A stretch of 64,000 nucleotides of DNA from Verrucomicrobiota bacterium. GTDB taxonomy: Bacteria > Verrucomicrobiota > Verrucomicrobiia > Chthoniobacterales > UBA10450. Numbering within the stretch: the first letter of the stretch is position 1; each line of letters opens with the position of its first letter. The translations under genes were made by a program, and so were the position numbers. The stretch covers positions 1 through 64,000 of the forward strand of contig QHNQ01000012.1 in the NCBI GenBank assembly GCA_003218135.1, read 5' to 3'. The notes beneath the pieces were generated by a model. It was not told where the DNA came from. It saw nothing but the letters and a program-made list of their open reading frames with translations, and did not search any database. Positions 41,238 to 50,873 of the stretch are shown one piece after another.

Positions 41238-42410
41238 TTATTTTCCAGCTCCCCGCCGTACGACCAGAAGCGTCATATCATCTGGCGAAGTCGTCGCAGC
41301 GGTCTCCGGGGCAGTATGCGCTAAAACGCTCTTAAGCAACGCCTCGGCGGTAGGCGCGGAGTGGTCCAGGATTTTCTCAAGCTGCTCGAGAGTTAAGCGA
41401 TGCCCTTCGTCTTTCGTCCAGCGAAACACACCGTCTGTGTAGAGAAGAAAAGCATCGCCTGGCTCAAGATCGATCGCCGTTTCAGTGAATTCCGGTTGTT
41501 CGATTAACCCCAACGGAGGCGCAATCGAAGCGATCGATTCGGTTGTGCCATTGGGGCGTGTGACCAAAAGCGGGGGATGACCCGCGCCGACAATGCTGGC
41601 CTTTCCGGTTACAGGATCAAGCGCCACACACATCGCCGTCATGAACGAGCGTGAGCCGAAAATGCTGCGAAAGTCATTGTTCACGGCCTCCATGATGCTG
41701 GCTGGCATATCGTGTTCCTCATTTCCGTGATGAAAGAGAAGTTTGGCGAGTGTGGTGAGCAAGGCCGCCGCAGCCCCGTGGCCGGTGCCATCTGCGATCC
41801 AGAACAAAATCCGGCCATCTTTCATGCGCAGCCACCCATAGATATCGCCGCCTACCTGGATCACTGGGCGATAACAGGTTGCGACGTCCCAGTCCCGTAG
41901 CGGCAGCGGTTTTTGCGGAATCAATGATTGCTGTGTTAAACGCGCAGCAGCGAGATCTCGCTCAAGATTGCGCCGCCAACGTTCCAGTTCATCGTTCTGC
42001 CGCTCTAATTGCCGACGCATGGAGCGCAGCCGAAGCTGGGTCTCGATTCGGGCGCGCAGTACTGAGGCATTGACTGGCTTTGTCACAAAATCATCTGCGC
42101 CCGCCTGCAGACAAGATACCTCGCTTTTTTCACTTCCGTGGGCAGTCAACATAATAGTGGGAATTCGTGCGACTGCCGGGTTTCGATCCGAGCGGAGCCG
42201 TTTCAGCACTTCGGCGCCGTTTAGCCCCGGCATATCGAAATCAAGTAAGAGTAGTGTGGGCGGCGTCGCATGAACGATCTCTAAAGCTTCGGAGCCGTCC
42301 TTGCACACGCGACACTTGTAACCCGCAGCTGTGAGCAATTGCGCCAGAACTCTGCGACTCATCGCGTCGTCATCAACCACCAGAATTTCTATATGAGAAT
42401 TGTCTGACAT
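41238..42410 (-). CDS. Response regulator fused to PP2C-type phosphatase (SpoIIE/RsbU-like)
   Basis: An N-terminal receiver domain (ILVVDDDAMSRRVLAQLL, LLLLDFDMPGLNGAEVLKRL with the phospho-Asp, IPTIMLTAHGSEKS, DDFVTKPV) joins a linker coiled coil and a PP2C domain (GGDIYGWLRMKDGRILFWIA, DGTGHGAAAALL, AGHPPLL, DAFLLYTDGVFRW). Phosphorylation of the receiver should switch the phosphatase, which in this family acts on a STAS anti-sigma antagonist. A STAS protein and another PP2C protein lie at 50346-52313. The start is set at the ATG at 42410, with GGAAGG upstream. Confidence 0.92.
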   Translation of the reverse strand: MSDNSHIEILVVDDDAMSRRVLAQLLTAAGYKCRVCKDGSEALEIVHATPPTLLLLDFDMPGLNGAEVLKRLRSDRNPAVARIPTIMLTAHGSEKSEVSCLQAGADDFVTKPVNASVLRARIETQLRLRSMRRQLERQNDELERWRRNLERDLAAARLTQQSLIPQKPLPLRDWDVATCYRPVIQVGGDIYGWLRMKDGRILFWIADGTGHGAAAALLTTLAKLLFHHGNEEHDMPASIMEAVNNDFRSIFGSRSFMTAMCVALDPVTGKASIVGAGHPPLLVTRPNGTTESIASIAPPLGLIEQPEFTETAIDLEPGDAFLLYTDGVFRWTKDEGHRLTLEQLEKILDHSAPTAEALLKSVLAHTAPETAATTSPDDMTLLVVRRGAGK

Positions 42411-42555
42411 CTCTCCTTCCAATTCGGATGAAACGCGGTCTGTCATTGTATTTGTGATGTTCTTTCTTGAGAGATCACAAGTCCGCAGAAAAAAGTGATT
42501 TAATCATTGGCAACGAATCGGACTGCGGATACGATTCCCACCGGTACCTCGAATT

Positions 42556-42945
42556 ATGAAATTTTCATTGTTACTTGCTCTCGTTGCAGCCTTCTTGGTC
42601 GCCTCATGCTCTGAGGAGCCGCCACCGCCGCCAGCTCGGCATAGAGCGGCGAATTATCCTACCCGAACGGAGCAATACCCGCCTCAGCAACAGCCGTTCA
42701 ATCCCAACGGACCAGTTGAGCCCACTGGTGCGCCGCCGGTGCAGACGACGGCAGCACCACCTCCTCCCGCAGCTCCGCCGACAAAAGTTGCCAAGGGAGA
42801 TTACCCTTACGGAATCCCCGTCCCTGGCAAACCGCACTTGGTAGAGAGCCCGTACTCGCCCGGCAAATATATCGACGTGGAAGGGTTTCCTCCTGGAACC
42901 GAAGTGAAGGATCCTTACACGGATAAGATTTTTCTCGTACCGTAA
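42556..42945 (+). CDS. Proline-rich lipoprotein
   Basis: The signal sequence ends in a lipobox (LVASC), so it is likely acylated and membrane-anchored. The mature part is proline/glutamine-rich (EEPPPPPARH, PPQQQPFNPNGP) and closes with a compact segment YPYGIPVPGKPHLVESPYSP followed by KYIDVEGFPPGTEVKDPYT. That last segment recurs in small Verrucomicrobia lipoproteins as I recall, but no function is known. It is a single gene upstream of aroA. Confidence 0.75.
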   Translation: MKFSLLLALVAAFLVASCSEEPPPPPARHRAANYPTRTEQYPPQQQPFNPNGPVEPTGAPPVQTTAAPPPPAAPPTKVAKGDYPYGIPVPGKPHLVESPYSPGKYIDVEGFPPGTEVKDPYTDKIFLVP

Positions 42946-43060
42946 TAGGATGCTGCCCCGTGATAGTTTAGCGGGCTTTTCTGATGCTGGATGCTGGATT
43001 AGCGTCGCTGATTTTTCATCAAGGATCTATTAAGTACCCAGTATCACTTTTTCATTTTCT

Positions 43061-44413
43061 ATGGAGTTACGTGTAAAGCGCGCGCCTCGGATCGACATCG
43101 AAATCACGGTCCCCGGTGATAAAAGCATCTCGCATCGCGCGGTGATCATTGCGGCGTTGTCTAATGGCCCGTGCACTTTGCGAGGATTTTTGCCCAGCGA
43201 AGATTGCATGCACACCGTGAACGCGATGCGTGCATTAGGCATTAAGATCGAGCAGCCCGACCCGGCGACGTTAGTTGTCCACGGAAAAAAGCGGGTCCTT
43301 ACTACACCGAAGTCCGAGATCAATTGCGGTAATTCCGGTACAACAATGCGGCTGCTTGCTGGCTTGCTGGCCGGGCAGCCCTTTGAAAGTCGACTGGTCG
43401 GGGACGCGGGACTTTCGCGCCGCCCGATGGACCGTGTCATCGCGCCGCTTTGTGAGATGGGCGCCAGTGTTGTGGCCGAGGGACCTGACGGAACGGCGCC
43501 GCTGCGAATCCTCGGCGGTTCACTGCGTGGAATTCATTATCGCCCGCCTGTGGCAAGCGCACAGGTGAAGGGTGCGTTGCTGCTGGCTGGTCTTTTTGCC
43601 AGAGGCAAGACTACCGTCGAAGAAGCCGTACCGACGCGAAACCACATGGAAAAAATTCTCAATTATTTCCTGGTGCGAACGGCAGTTGAAGATCATGGAA
43701 GTATCACTGTATTCGGTGACCAGGTTCCAGAATCGCGCGACTTTGCCATTCCTGGTGACATCTCTTCAGCGGCGTTTTGGCTGGTTGCCGCTGCTGCGCA
43801 GCCGAGAGGCCATTTGCTCATCCGCGACGTTGGCCTCAATGACACACGGACTGCGTTGCTTGCCGTTCTGCTCCGCATGGGTGCGCAAGTGCGCGAGGCT
43901 GTTGAAGACATCGATCAGCTTGAACCCCGGGGGATTGTCGAAGTGACCGGTTCCACGCTCAAGGCAACTGTCATTCACGGCAAGGAGGTACCACAGCTCA
44001 TTGACGAGCTACCGATCTTGTCTGTTGCGGGCGCCATGGCACGCGGCAAAACAATCATTCGGCAGGCAGGAGAGCTACGAGTAAAAGAAACTGATCGGAT
44101 TGCCGCCATCGCACACAACCTGCGCACCATGGGCGTTCATGTGGCCGAGCTGACTGACGGCCTCGAAATCCATGGGCCCGCGCCGCTGCATGGGGCGCGT
44201 GTGGCAAGCTTCGGTGATCATCGCATTGCAATGGCGTTTGCCATAGCGGGTCTTTTTGCGGACGGCGAAACTGTTGTTCAGGATGCCGAATGTATTCGCG
44301 AGTCTTACCCGGGATTTGAAATGGTACTTGAAGAATTCACGAATCTGAAACGGATGCAGGTTAGCACGCCTGTGATCGGTTCGCTTACTCCCACCGCACC
44401 GGAGACAAGCTAA
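43061..44413 (+). CDS. aroA: 3-phosphoshikimate 1-carboxyvinyltransferase (EPSP synthase)
   Basis: The protein begins with the binding motif PGDKSISHRAVIIAALSNGP and contains NCGNSGTTMRLLAGLLAGQP, GDAGLSRRPMDRVI, DISSAAFWLVAAA, ELRVKETDRIAAIAHNL and FGDHRIAMAFAIAGL. These are EPSP synthase blocks. It transfers enolpyruvyl from PEP to shikimate-3-phosphate in aromatic amino acid synthesis. The order aroA-cmk-plsC is a common conserved arrangement. A 106-bp gap separates it from cmk. Confidence 0.96.
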   Translation: MELRVKRAPRIDIEITVPGDKSISHRAVIIAALSNGPCTLRGFLPSEDCMHTVNAMRALGIKIEQPDPATLVVHGKKRVLTTPKSEINCGNSGTTMRLLAGLLAGQPFESRLVGDAGLSRRPMDRVIAPLCEMGASVVAEGPDGTAPLRILGGSLRGIHYRPPVASAQVKGALLLAGLFARGKTTVEEAVPTRNHMEKILNYFLVRTAVEDHGSITVFGDQVPESRDFAIPGDISSAAFWLVAAAAQPRGHLLIRDVGLNDTRTALLAVLLRMGAQVREAVEDIDQLEPRGIVEVTGSTLKATVIHGKEVPQLIDELPILSVAGAMARGKTIIRQAGELRVKETDRIAAIAHNLRTMGVHVAELTDGLEIHGPAPLHGARVASFGDHRIAMAFAIAGLFADGETVVQDAECIRESYPGFEMVLEEFTNLKRMQVSTPVIGSLTPTAPETS

Positions 44414-44519
44414 GGCGGCTGGGCGCTGCGCTCCGCACGCCGTGGAGGCGCGACGACTTCAACCAAGCCACGCGTTGCAATTCCGCGGGAGAGACGACTA
44501 AACTGGGAACCTCGGTTTC

Positions 44520-45197
44520 ATGCACTCCTCTCAGCAAATTTTTCAGCAGGTGGTCGCGATTGATGGTCCGGCTGCCTCTGGCAAGAGCAGTGTCGCGCGA
44601 GAACTCGCCCGGCGGCTCGGTTTTGTCTATGTCAATTCCGGTGCCATTTACCGAGCGATCACCTGGCATATCCTGCAAAAAAGGATCGATGTCGAAGATA
44701 CCGACTGCATCGCCGGAGCCCTCGAATCAGTAGCGATTACGAGCAGTCTTCGGGACGCCGAGTTGTGCATCCTGATCGATGGCATCGATCCTGCAGAACA
44801 TCTCCGTGATAATCGGGTGAACGAAAATGTTTCTCGCGTCAGCAGGCTGCCGATGGTTCGGCAAATTGTCGGGCGCAAGCTGCATGAGTATACAAGCAAC
44901 AATGATTTGGTCGTGGAAGGACGAGACATCGGTTCGGTCGTTTTCCCCAATACTCCTTACAAATTTTATGTTGATGCCTCTCCTGAAGTGCGTCTTCAGC
45001 GCCGGGCAGCACAGGGCGAGCGCGATGAAATCGCGCTGCGTGATCATGCCGATTTTTCACGGCCTGTCTCACCCCTGGTTATTGCGAAAGACGCACATGT
45101 TATCGATACATCGCATTTAACCATCGAAAAAGTCATCGACCGGATTCTCACCCGGCTCAAAGAGATAGGTCTTGGGCCTTCGCGGTTTAACGATTAG
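44520..45197 (+). CDS. cmk: Cytidylate kinase
   Basis: The Walker A motif is IDGPAASGKSSVARELARRL, followed by FVYVNSGAIYRAITWHIL, DGIDPAEHLRDNRVN, VSRLPMVRQIVGRKL, NDLVVEGRDIGSVVFPNTPY and FYVDASPEVRLQRRAAQ. These are Cmk signatures. It phosphorylates CMP/dCMP with ATP. The 225-residue length is typical. It lies between aroA and plsC, the arrangement seen in many bacteria. Confidence 0.96.
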   Translation: MHSSQQIFQQVVAIDGPAASGKSSVARELARRLGFVYVNSGAIYRAITWHILQKRIDVEDTDCIAGALESVAITSSLRDAELCILIDGIDPAEHLRDNRVNENVSRVSRLPMVRQIVGRKLHEYTSNNDLVVEGRDIGSVVFPNTPYKFYVDASPEVRLQRRAAQGERDEIALRDHADFSRPVSPLVIAKDAHVIDTSHLTIEKVIDRILTRLKEIGLGPSRFND

Positions 45198-45241
45198 CCG
45201 TTCAGTAAAACAAATCGCTAAATCAGTAAATCGGTCACTCA

Positions 45242-45856
45242 ATGAACTTGTATTACTGGCTTGGCTATCACTTTTCTCGTCTCGCCGGGAGACTGTTCTT
45301 TCGATTTCGCGTGATTCATCGGGAACGCATGATTCAGAGTGGACCGGCGATTCTGGCAATGAACCACCAAAGTTTTCTCGATCCGCCACTTGCGGGTATC
45401 ACGTGCGATCGAGCGATTTATTTTCTAGCCCGGCGAACGTTACTGAACGTGCCGCTGCTCGGCCGGCTTTTGCCAAAGTTGAATGTGATCCCAGTCGATC
45501 AAGAAGGCGTGGACCGGAGCGCTATCAAGGCATTGATCCGTGTTCTCAAGGCCGGGAACGCGGCGCTCGTTTTCCCCGAAGGCTCGCGCACGCTCGACGG
45601 CAACTTGCAGCCGGCCGAGCCGGGATTGGGTTTGGTGATTGGGAAAACACTCGCGCCAGTCGTACCGATGCGAATCTTTGGCGCGCATGAAGCCCTGCCG
45701 CGGGGCGGTGGCGGTTTACACTTTGTGCCAATTACTATCGTAATCGGAGAACCGATTTTTTTTACTCAAGCCGATCTTGGGCCGCCGATGAAAGATGTCT
45801 ACATCCGATTAAGCGGGCGCGTGATGGACGCCATTGCGACGCTGCGCCTTGACTGA
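45242..45856 (+). CDS. plsC: 1-acyl-sn-glycerol-3-phosphate acyltransferase
   Basis: The acyltransferase motifs are NHQSFLDPPLAG (catalytic NHx4D), FPEGSRTLDGNLQPAEPGLG (the acceptor-binding FPEGSRT) and PVVPMRIFGAHE. The first helix is membrane-associated (LYYWLGYHFSRLAGRLFFRF). It adds the second acyl chain to lysophosphatidic acid for phospholipid synthesis. It lies 44 bp after cmk. At 204 residues it is of normal, short PlsC length. Confidence 0.92.
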   Translation: MNLYYWLGYHFSRLAGRLFFRFRVIHRERMIQSGPAILAMNHQSFLDPPLAGITCDRAIYFLARRTLLNVPLLGRLLPKLNVIPVDQEGVDRSAIKALIRVLKAGNAALVFPEGSRTLDGNLQPAEPGLGLVIGKTLAPVVPMRIFGAHEALPRGGGGLHFVPITIVIGEPIFFTQADLGPPMKDVYIRLSGRVMDAIATLRLD

Positions 45857-45955
45857 GAGCGACAGACCGCGAAGAAAACAACCCAGAGGCGATTCAACGT
45901 CGGAGAGACCTGCATCTCGGGATTGCGCGCGCGAAGTGGCCACGGATACTAAGGC

Positions 45956-46150
45956 GTGAATTCGCCATCTGCGTCTTCCGAAAGGCATCGACCGTTGCGA
46001 GCTTCAAAAAGCGCTATTGTTATGATGCTCGTCGGCATTGGGACACTGGCGCTATTGGCTGTCTTCGCCAATGTCCAGCGCTTTCGGCGCGGCGAAGTGG
46101 AAACGGTCGTGGTGAAGGTGGCAACTTCACCCACACCGCAGCCGCATTAA
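45956..46150 (+). CDS. Small predicted membrane protein (64 aa)
   Basis: A GTG at 45956 opens a 64-codon frame with one hydrophobic segment (SAIVMMLVGIGTLALLAVFA), a following basic stretch (NVQRFRRGE) and a short polar tail (SPTPQPH). No family is recognised. Coding is plausible because the frame has a proper transmembrane pattern, but it could be chance. It lies between plsC and a lipoprotein gene on the same strand. Confidence 0.4.
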   Translation: MNSPSASSERHRPLRASKSAIVMMLVGIGTLALLAVFANVQRFRRGEVETVVVKVATSPTPQPH

Positions 46151-46226
46151 GTTTCATTTGACTAGCTGTTGTCCTTCCAGTTTCTTCGTCCGAATTACAG
46201 AAGACCCATGACAATTTACTTTTGAC

Positions 46227-46703
46227 ATGAAAAAATTTTTTGTCCTCTCGATGCTCATCTTTTTGGCGCTGATTGGCTCCTGCCAAAAGCAAACTTCTAC
46301 TGCTGAACAGCAACAACTTGCTCAGCGACAAGCAGAGCTGGATGCACGCGAGAAAGTATTAAACGAACAAGAAAGAGCGTTGGAACAAAGAGAAAGACTC
46401 TTAGCGCGCAGGCGATTGCCTCCCGCACAACCGCAGGGCTCCGTTGCTGATGCCAACCAGGCAAAGGAGAAAGCCTTGGGCGAAAATGAAAACGCAACGA
46501 CACCCAGGGCAACGGTTCCTCCAGAGTTTCAGGGCCTCATTGCTGATCCCGGGCGGGGAGATGAAACGGAGCAAATAATTCAGCAAAGACTCGCTCAGCG
46601 ACAGCGTAAGATGGAGGAATTACGTGCAAGAAGAATGGAGCACGCGGTCGTACGCCCTGGAGAGGAGACGCCTTCGCCAACTCCCTCGCCTACGCCGCAG
46701 TAA
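46227..46703 (+). CDS. Coiled-coil lipoprotein
   Basis: The signal peptide ends with a lipobox (LIGSC). A strongly charged coiled coil follows (AEQQQLAQRQAELDARE, KVLNEQERALEQRERLLARR), then a second helix (QIIQQRLAQRQRKMEELRAR) and a Pro/Ser/Thr tail (TPSPTPSPTPQ). It is probably anchored to a membrane facing the periplasm. It is convergent with the ligase gene, 10 bp apart. No specific function can be read. Confidence 0.75.
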   Translation: MKKFFVLSMLIFLALIGSCQKQTSTAEQQQLAQRQAELDAREKVLNEQERALEQRERLLARRRLPPAQPQGSVADANQAKEKALGENENATTPRATVPPEFQGLIADPGRGDETEQIIQQRLAQRQRKMEELRARRMEHAVVRPGEETPSPTPSPTPQ

Positions 46704-46713
46704 ATGCGGTGCC

Positions 46714-49494
46714 TTAGGCGACCTCGGGAGAAACTGACTGCTGAATTTGCGCGTCGCGCGCCGCGAGCTCGTGGGCGTACTGAAGCGTATCGATTGAATC
46801 GACGTTTTTGTCGCGCCGGATTGCCTTGATTCTTGGAAAACGCAACGCCAGTCCACTGGCGTGCCGAGCGCTTGGCTGAATTGAATTGAAAGCCACCTCA
46901 AGCACGATATCCGGTTTCACTTCACGGTACCGGCCATGATCAGCGAGCGTGTTCTGCTTAAAGTGTTCAGTTAACTCGGCAATTTCGGCATCGGTCAATC
47001 CGCTGTAAGCCTTGCCAATCCGCAAAAGGCCGCCGGTAGTTTCATCTCGCACAGCGAACGTGTAATCGCTTAACACATTGTTACGCTTGCCGTGACCAAG
47101 CTCAGCCGCGACGACCACCACGTCCAGCGTCGCCAGTTCTTTCTTCAGTTTAAACCAAAACATCCCGCGCGTGCCTGGTAAGTAGAGGCTTTCCGGGTCT
47201 TTGATCATCAGGCCTTCGTTCAAATGCCGCCGAGCCTGTCGAAAAGCTTGTTCGATCTCAGCGGCAGAACGGGCCGAGACTACTTTCGCGATTTGGAATT
47301 GCGGCGGTAGTCGCACCTCGCTCAGGCGTGCTCGCCGCTCACGCAACGAAGTTCTCAACAATGACTCTCCGTTTAGCCAGAGAAGATCAAAAGCGACAAA
47401 CGCAACCGGGACGTCTGCCGCAGCCCGCGCGAATAAATCTTCACCGTCGCTCTTGCGGCCGAGCCGCTTTTGCAGATCGAAGAAGGTGAGTCTGCGGCCT
47501 TCTTCAAACGCTATGATTTCGCCGTCGACAATCAGCTTTTCCTGGAAGTTTGTGGCCTGATCGACCAGCTCCGGAAATTGCCCGGTGATGCGTCGTAAAT
47601 CGCGGGAGTAAATTTCAACCCGATCCGCACTGCGATGAAGCTGTGCCCGGATACCATCGAATTTATCTTCCAAAAAAATTGCAGGCTGCGTGGCTAACGC
47701 CGAACCCCCATCCACATCTCCGACATCAACAAAGCGTTGCCACACGGATTCGGCGCTCGGAAGAGGAGTCGCAAGCATGCATTTAATCGGCCGAAAAAGC
47801 GACAGCTGTGCTTGATGTACTTCGTTGCGCAAGGCCAGAGCTGCCGTCTCGCCGATGTCGCCCAGCAACATGTTGGCCTGCTTTACCTGATCGAGAGGAA
47901 CATCGAACGCCTTCGCAATTGCTTCCTCGACCAAACCTTCGCGTAATCCGATGCGAAGGTCACCAGTTAGGATCTTGACGATGTACTGGCCTTCTCGAGC
48001 CGACGAAATCGAAAAGCGGTCTTGGAGGAGCTGCGCTTTCGCGAGCGGGCCGCGCGCCCGATGCAAGCTTTCAAACAGCTCCCGGGATTCCACGATGGTG
48101 AAGGGCCGTGGGGTTGTGCGAGCATCGAGAACTTCAAAGGCAGTTTTGCCCGTGTCACCGTGACGCGCTGCGATGCTGTGAAATGCCGCGTCATCAATTT
48201 TCGTTGCTCCTTGAAGCGTGCGGACAATCACCGACCAGCCGACCTGCAATGTACGCGGGTCGCTCTGCGCAAAAGCTCGACCGGTAAAGTAGGTAGTTAT
48301 GACTGGCAATTGTTCGCTGGTAAGCTCACGAAGATAATCAGAGAGGAGCCGAATTTTCTCCAGCTTTGCCGGAGTCGCGGCGATCGCTTCACCAACCTTC
48401 GCGAACGCCAGGAATTCGGATCGGGTATCGGAGACCTGTTTGTGAAACGAACCTTGTGTTGATTCGGCGGTACGCGAGACCTCCGCGCATGGGTCAACCG
48501 GCAACGCGTTGTCCGCAGCTGATAAATGCAGTTCCATTTGGTTCTGTTCAGTCAGTGCCCAGGCTTCGACGCCGCGCGCGCGCAAATCGCAGGCAAATGC
48601 AGCGGCGAAGCCGTGAAGCGTAAATACTCGGCGTGGCCTAACAAAGTCGACGTACCGAATCAAATCGTCGTAATCGGCATGGTCCGAGAGAGGAAATGCT
48701 GCGTCAACCTGATAGCGATAGACGGCATTTGGGTCGACGGCCCAGCCACTAATCATCGCCACGCGTTTGCGTGGAATTCTTTCCAGCATGTGCGACCTAT
48801 TCGCGCTGGGCGGGCAGATCAGAACTTTTCCTGCAACATCATTCGCCCTGTAACGCACGTATTTACAAAACGATTGCCCCAACTGTTCGTAGATGCGCGT
48901 CATCTGGTAAACGGAGCCGTGGAGCATGGGAGTCAATCCGACACCGTCGAGTGAACAGAGAATTTCCTGCGCCTTTCCCAGCGAATAGCCCAGGAGGACG
49001 GGCACTTCGCCAGCCTCGATTGTTTCGCGGCAGAAAGAGACTATTTGATCAACCACTTGTTGTGTTGGGGGAAACCGATAGCGTGAAAGGCCGAATGTAG
49101 TCTCCATGATGAGCGTATCAGCCTCGCGCCACTGCACCTGTTCGGCGGACTTCCCCGGCCGCAGTTTGAAGTCTCCAGTGTAGAGGAGCGTTTCGTTACC
49201 GAGAAAAAGAAAACATTGCGCCGAACCGAAGATATGTCCGGCGGGCAATAGCATAAGATCCAGGCCGTGTACGCGCCGTTTTTCACCGAATGGCAGAATG
49301 TGTTCAATCCGACGACCTGGCAGCCGGCTTTTCAGCAAACGTGCCGTTCGCTGCGAAACGATAATCTCCTCGTGAGGTGCTACGTGGTCGTTGTGTGCGT
49401 GCGAAATAAAAGCGAAAGGCTTCGCGTCCCACGGATCCAGCCACAAGTTTTGTTGTGGCAAATAAACGCCGCGCTCGTAGCGAACTTCAATCAT
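46714..49494 (-). CDS. Fused MBL-fold exonuclease and ATP-dependent DNA ligase
   Basis: The first ~340 residues are a metallo-beta-lactamase/beta-CASP domain (FAFISHAHNDHVAPHEEIIV, AGHIFGSAQCF, YTGDFKLR, FPLSDHADYDDLIRYV, FTLHGF), like the 'ligase-associated exonuclease'. From ~370 an ATP-dependent DNA ligase follows: N-terminal domain, then the adenylation domain with the nucleotidyl lysine in LEDKFDGIRAQLH (Lys611), EKLIVDGEIIAFEEG, and the OB-fold (FWFKLKKE, VKPDIVLEVAFNSIQPS). These two activities are usually separate neighbours; here they form one 926-residue chain for end processing and sealing of DNA. Confidence 0.9.
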   Translation of the reverse strand: MIEVRYERGVYLPQQNLWLDPWDAKPFAFISHAHNDHVAPHEEIIVSQRTARLLKSRLPGRRIEHILPFGEKRRVHGLDLMLLPAGHIFGSAQCFLFLGNETLLYTGDFKLRPGKSAEQVQWREADTLIMETTFGLSRYRFPPTQQVVDQIVSFCRETIEAGEVPVLLGYSLGKAQEILCSLDGVGLTPMLHGSVYQMTRIYEQLGQSFCKYVRYRANDVAGKVLICPPSANRSHMLERIPRKRVAMISGWAVDPNAVYRYQVDAAFPLSDHADYDDLIRYVDFVRPRRVFTLHGFAAAFACDLRARGVEAWALTEQNQMELHLSAADNALPVDPCAEVSRTAESTQGSFHKQVSDTRSEFLAFAKVGEAIAATPAKLEKIRLLSDYLRELTSEQLPVITTYFTGRAFAQSDPRTLQVGWSVIVRTLQGATKIDDAAFHSIAARHGDTGKTAFEVLDARTTPRPFTIVESRELFESLHRARGPLAKAQLLQDRFSISSAREGQYIVKILTGDLRIGLREGLVEEAIAKAFDVPLDQVKQANMLLGDIGETAALALRNEVHQAQLSLFRPIKCMLATPLPSAESVWQRFVDVGDVDGGSALATQPAIFLEDKFDGIRAQLHRSADRVEIYSRDLRRITGQFPELVDQATNFQEKLIVDGEIIAFEEGRRLTFFDLQKRLGRKSDGEDLFARAAADVPVAFVAFDLLWLNGESLLRTSLRERRARLSEVRLPPQFQIAKVVSARSAAEIEQAFRQARRHLNEGLMIKDPESLYLPGTRGMFWFKLKKELATLDVVVVAAELGHGKRNNVLSDYTFAVRDETTGGLLRIGKAYSGLTDAEIAELTEHFKQNTLADHGRYREVKPDIVLEVAFNSIQPSARHASGLALRFPRIKAIRRDKNVDSIDTLQYAHELAARDAQIQQSVSPEVA

Positions 49495-49590
49495 CGAAGA
49501 AAACCTACTTTCAGATTCGCGCTGGTGCCACAGAACGTGGAGGAACTATGTGCGTTGACACCGGGTTCAAAAGCCGCCTTTATTTAATTA

Positions 49591-50178
49591 ATGAAGTTTG
49601 GGATCGCGTTCTTCGGTTTCATCTTGGCCCTCAGCGCTTCGGGTAAGCCACCGCTAGAGGAACCAAAGATTGTCGAAAAAGTCACGCCGCTGCCGGTGGC
49701 GTTCGATAAAGATTTTGAGTTTCGAAAAACGAAGCTTTTCTTCCTCAGCGAGAAAGGACAACCGACAAGTGGGAGCGCACGGCAGACGACGAGCACGCTA
49801 CACTCGAAGTCGACTTCACCGAGCCAAAAAACTGCGACCCTTCAGGACGCGCCGATCACTTTTGAGCGCCAGTATCGGCTCTTCGGCGCCGTCACCGGGC
49901 TGGATCAGCGCCAGCGGTTCGGTAATTACTTCGATTTCTTTTGGCGGGCCAAACGTCCCTCCGATGTCACAGTGCGCTTGGAGTATCGCCAGGAAAAATT
50001 ACACGAACACGTGCAAGGACAGGAGATTACGTACCGGAACGTACGTGGCACTCATAAGACGGAATTCAAGGTTATTGGAGACGACTATTTTGACGACGGC
50101 CGTGTGATTGCCTGGCGGTGCCTGTTAATTGCAAATGGCCGGATCGTAGCGGAAAACCGGTCGTTCATGTGGGACTAG
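49591..50178 (+). CDS. Secreted protein of unknown function
   Basis: A signal peptide (MKFGIAFFGFILALSASG) precedes ~175 residues of a mostly beta pattern (FERQYRLFGAVTGLDQRQRF, FDFFWRAKRPSDVTVRLEYR, TEFKVIGDDYFDDGRVIAWR, NGRIVAENRSFMW). A charged/serine-rich linker sits near residue 60-80. I recognise no family. It diverges from the ligase gene over 96 bp; a start at 49591 is natural because the signal peptide begins there. Confidence 0.65.
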   Translation: MKFGIAFFGFILALSASGKPPLEEPKIVEKVTPLPVAFDKDFEFRKTKLFFLSEKGQPTSGSARQTTSTLHSKSTSPSQKTATLQDAPITFERQYRLFGAVTGLDQRQRFGNYFDFFWRAKRPSDVTVRLEYRQEKLHEHVQGQEITYRNVRGTHKTEFKVIGDDYFDDGRVIAWRCLLIANGRIVAENRSFMWD

Positions 50179-50345
50179 GATCGGTCAGAGGCGGCGTGCC
50201 AATTCGCCCTCGGGCGCCGCAGGGGCGAAGGTTTTCATCAATGCGGCCCTTCCTGGTCTGCAATTCGAATCAGCTTCTGAAACTTCTGGAGTCCCGCGAG
50301 GTTTGACAGCATGCCTTCTGGACTGGTATTCTTGAGGAGCTAACT

Positions 50346-50861
50346 GTGGATTCATCTATTCAAGTAGGGGTCAGAGGCCCGACCGTGTGGGTGAAAATTG
50401 AGGGGAAAGGTAGTTTTCTCAATAGCGGCAACCTGAAGGAGTTCGCGCGCGAAATGTTGGATCGCGGGTATCGCGAATTTGTGGTGGATTTAGCGGAGTG
50501 CGCCATGATGGACTCCACATTCATGGGCACGATGGCCAGTGTGGCATTGCGATTGAAGGAACTTGGTCACGGTCACCTCCACATCATTCATTGCGGTAAT
50601 CGCAGCCAGGAGCTTCTTTCCGGATTGGGCCTCGATCAGATATTTGACATTCGTGCCAACGGAGAGCGCCCGCCGGAGTGCGAAGAGCTCGAGCGATCTG
50701 GGACACGTCAATTGCCAGAAACTCAAAAAAAGGAGCAGGCAGAAACAATGCTGGAAGCGCACGAGGCGCTTTGCGAGGCAGCACCGGAAAATATCTTTCG
50801 ATTTAAGGACGTTCTCGATTTCTTAAGACAAGACCTTCATCGCGAGACGCCTTCGAAGTAA
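50346..50861 (+). CDS. STAS-domain protein (anti-sigma factor antagonist-like)
   Basis: The STAS domain covers the first ~110 residues: VWVKIEGKGSFLNSGNLKEF, FVVDLAECAMMDSTFMGTMA (the segment with the usual phospho-Ser/Thr after the Asp) and HLHIIHCGNRSQELLSGLGL. A ~60-residue charged tail with EKNIFRFKDVLDFL-like helix follows. Such proteins bind anti-sigma kinases when unphosphorylated. The GTG start is preceded by GAGGAG. The gene for a PP2C phosphatase starts 12 bp downstream, so the two form a partner-switch pair. Confidence 0.85.
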   Translation: MDSSIQVGVRGPTVWVKIEGKGSFLNSGNLKEFAREMLDRGYREFVVDLAECAMMDSTFMGTMASVALRLKELGHGHLHIIHCGNRSQELLSGLGLDQIFDIRANGERPPECEELERSGTRQLPETQKKEQAETMLEAHEALCEAAPENIFRFKDVLDFLRQDLHRETPSK

Positions 50862-50873
50862 GCTGGCCTCTGC

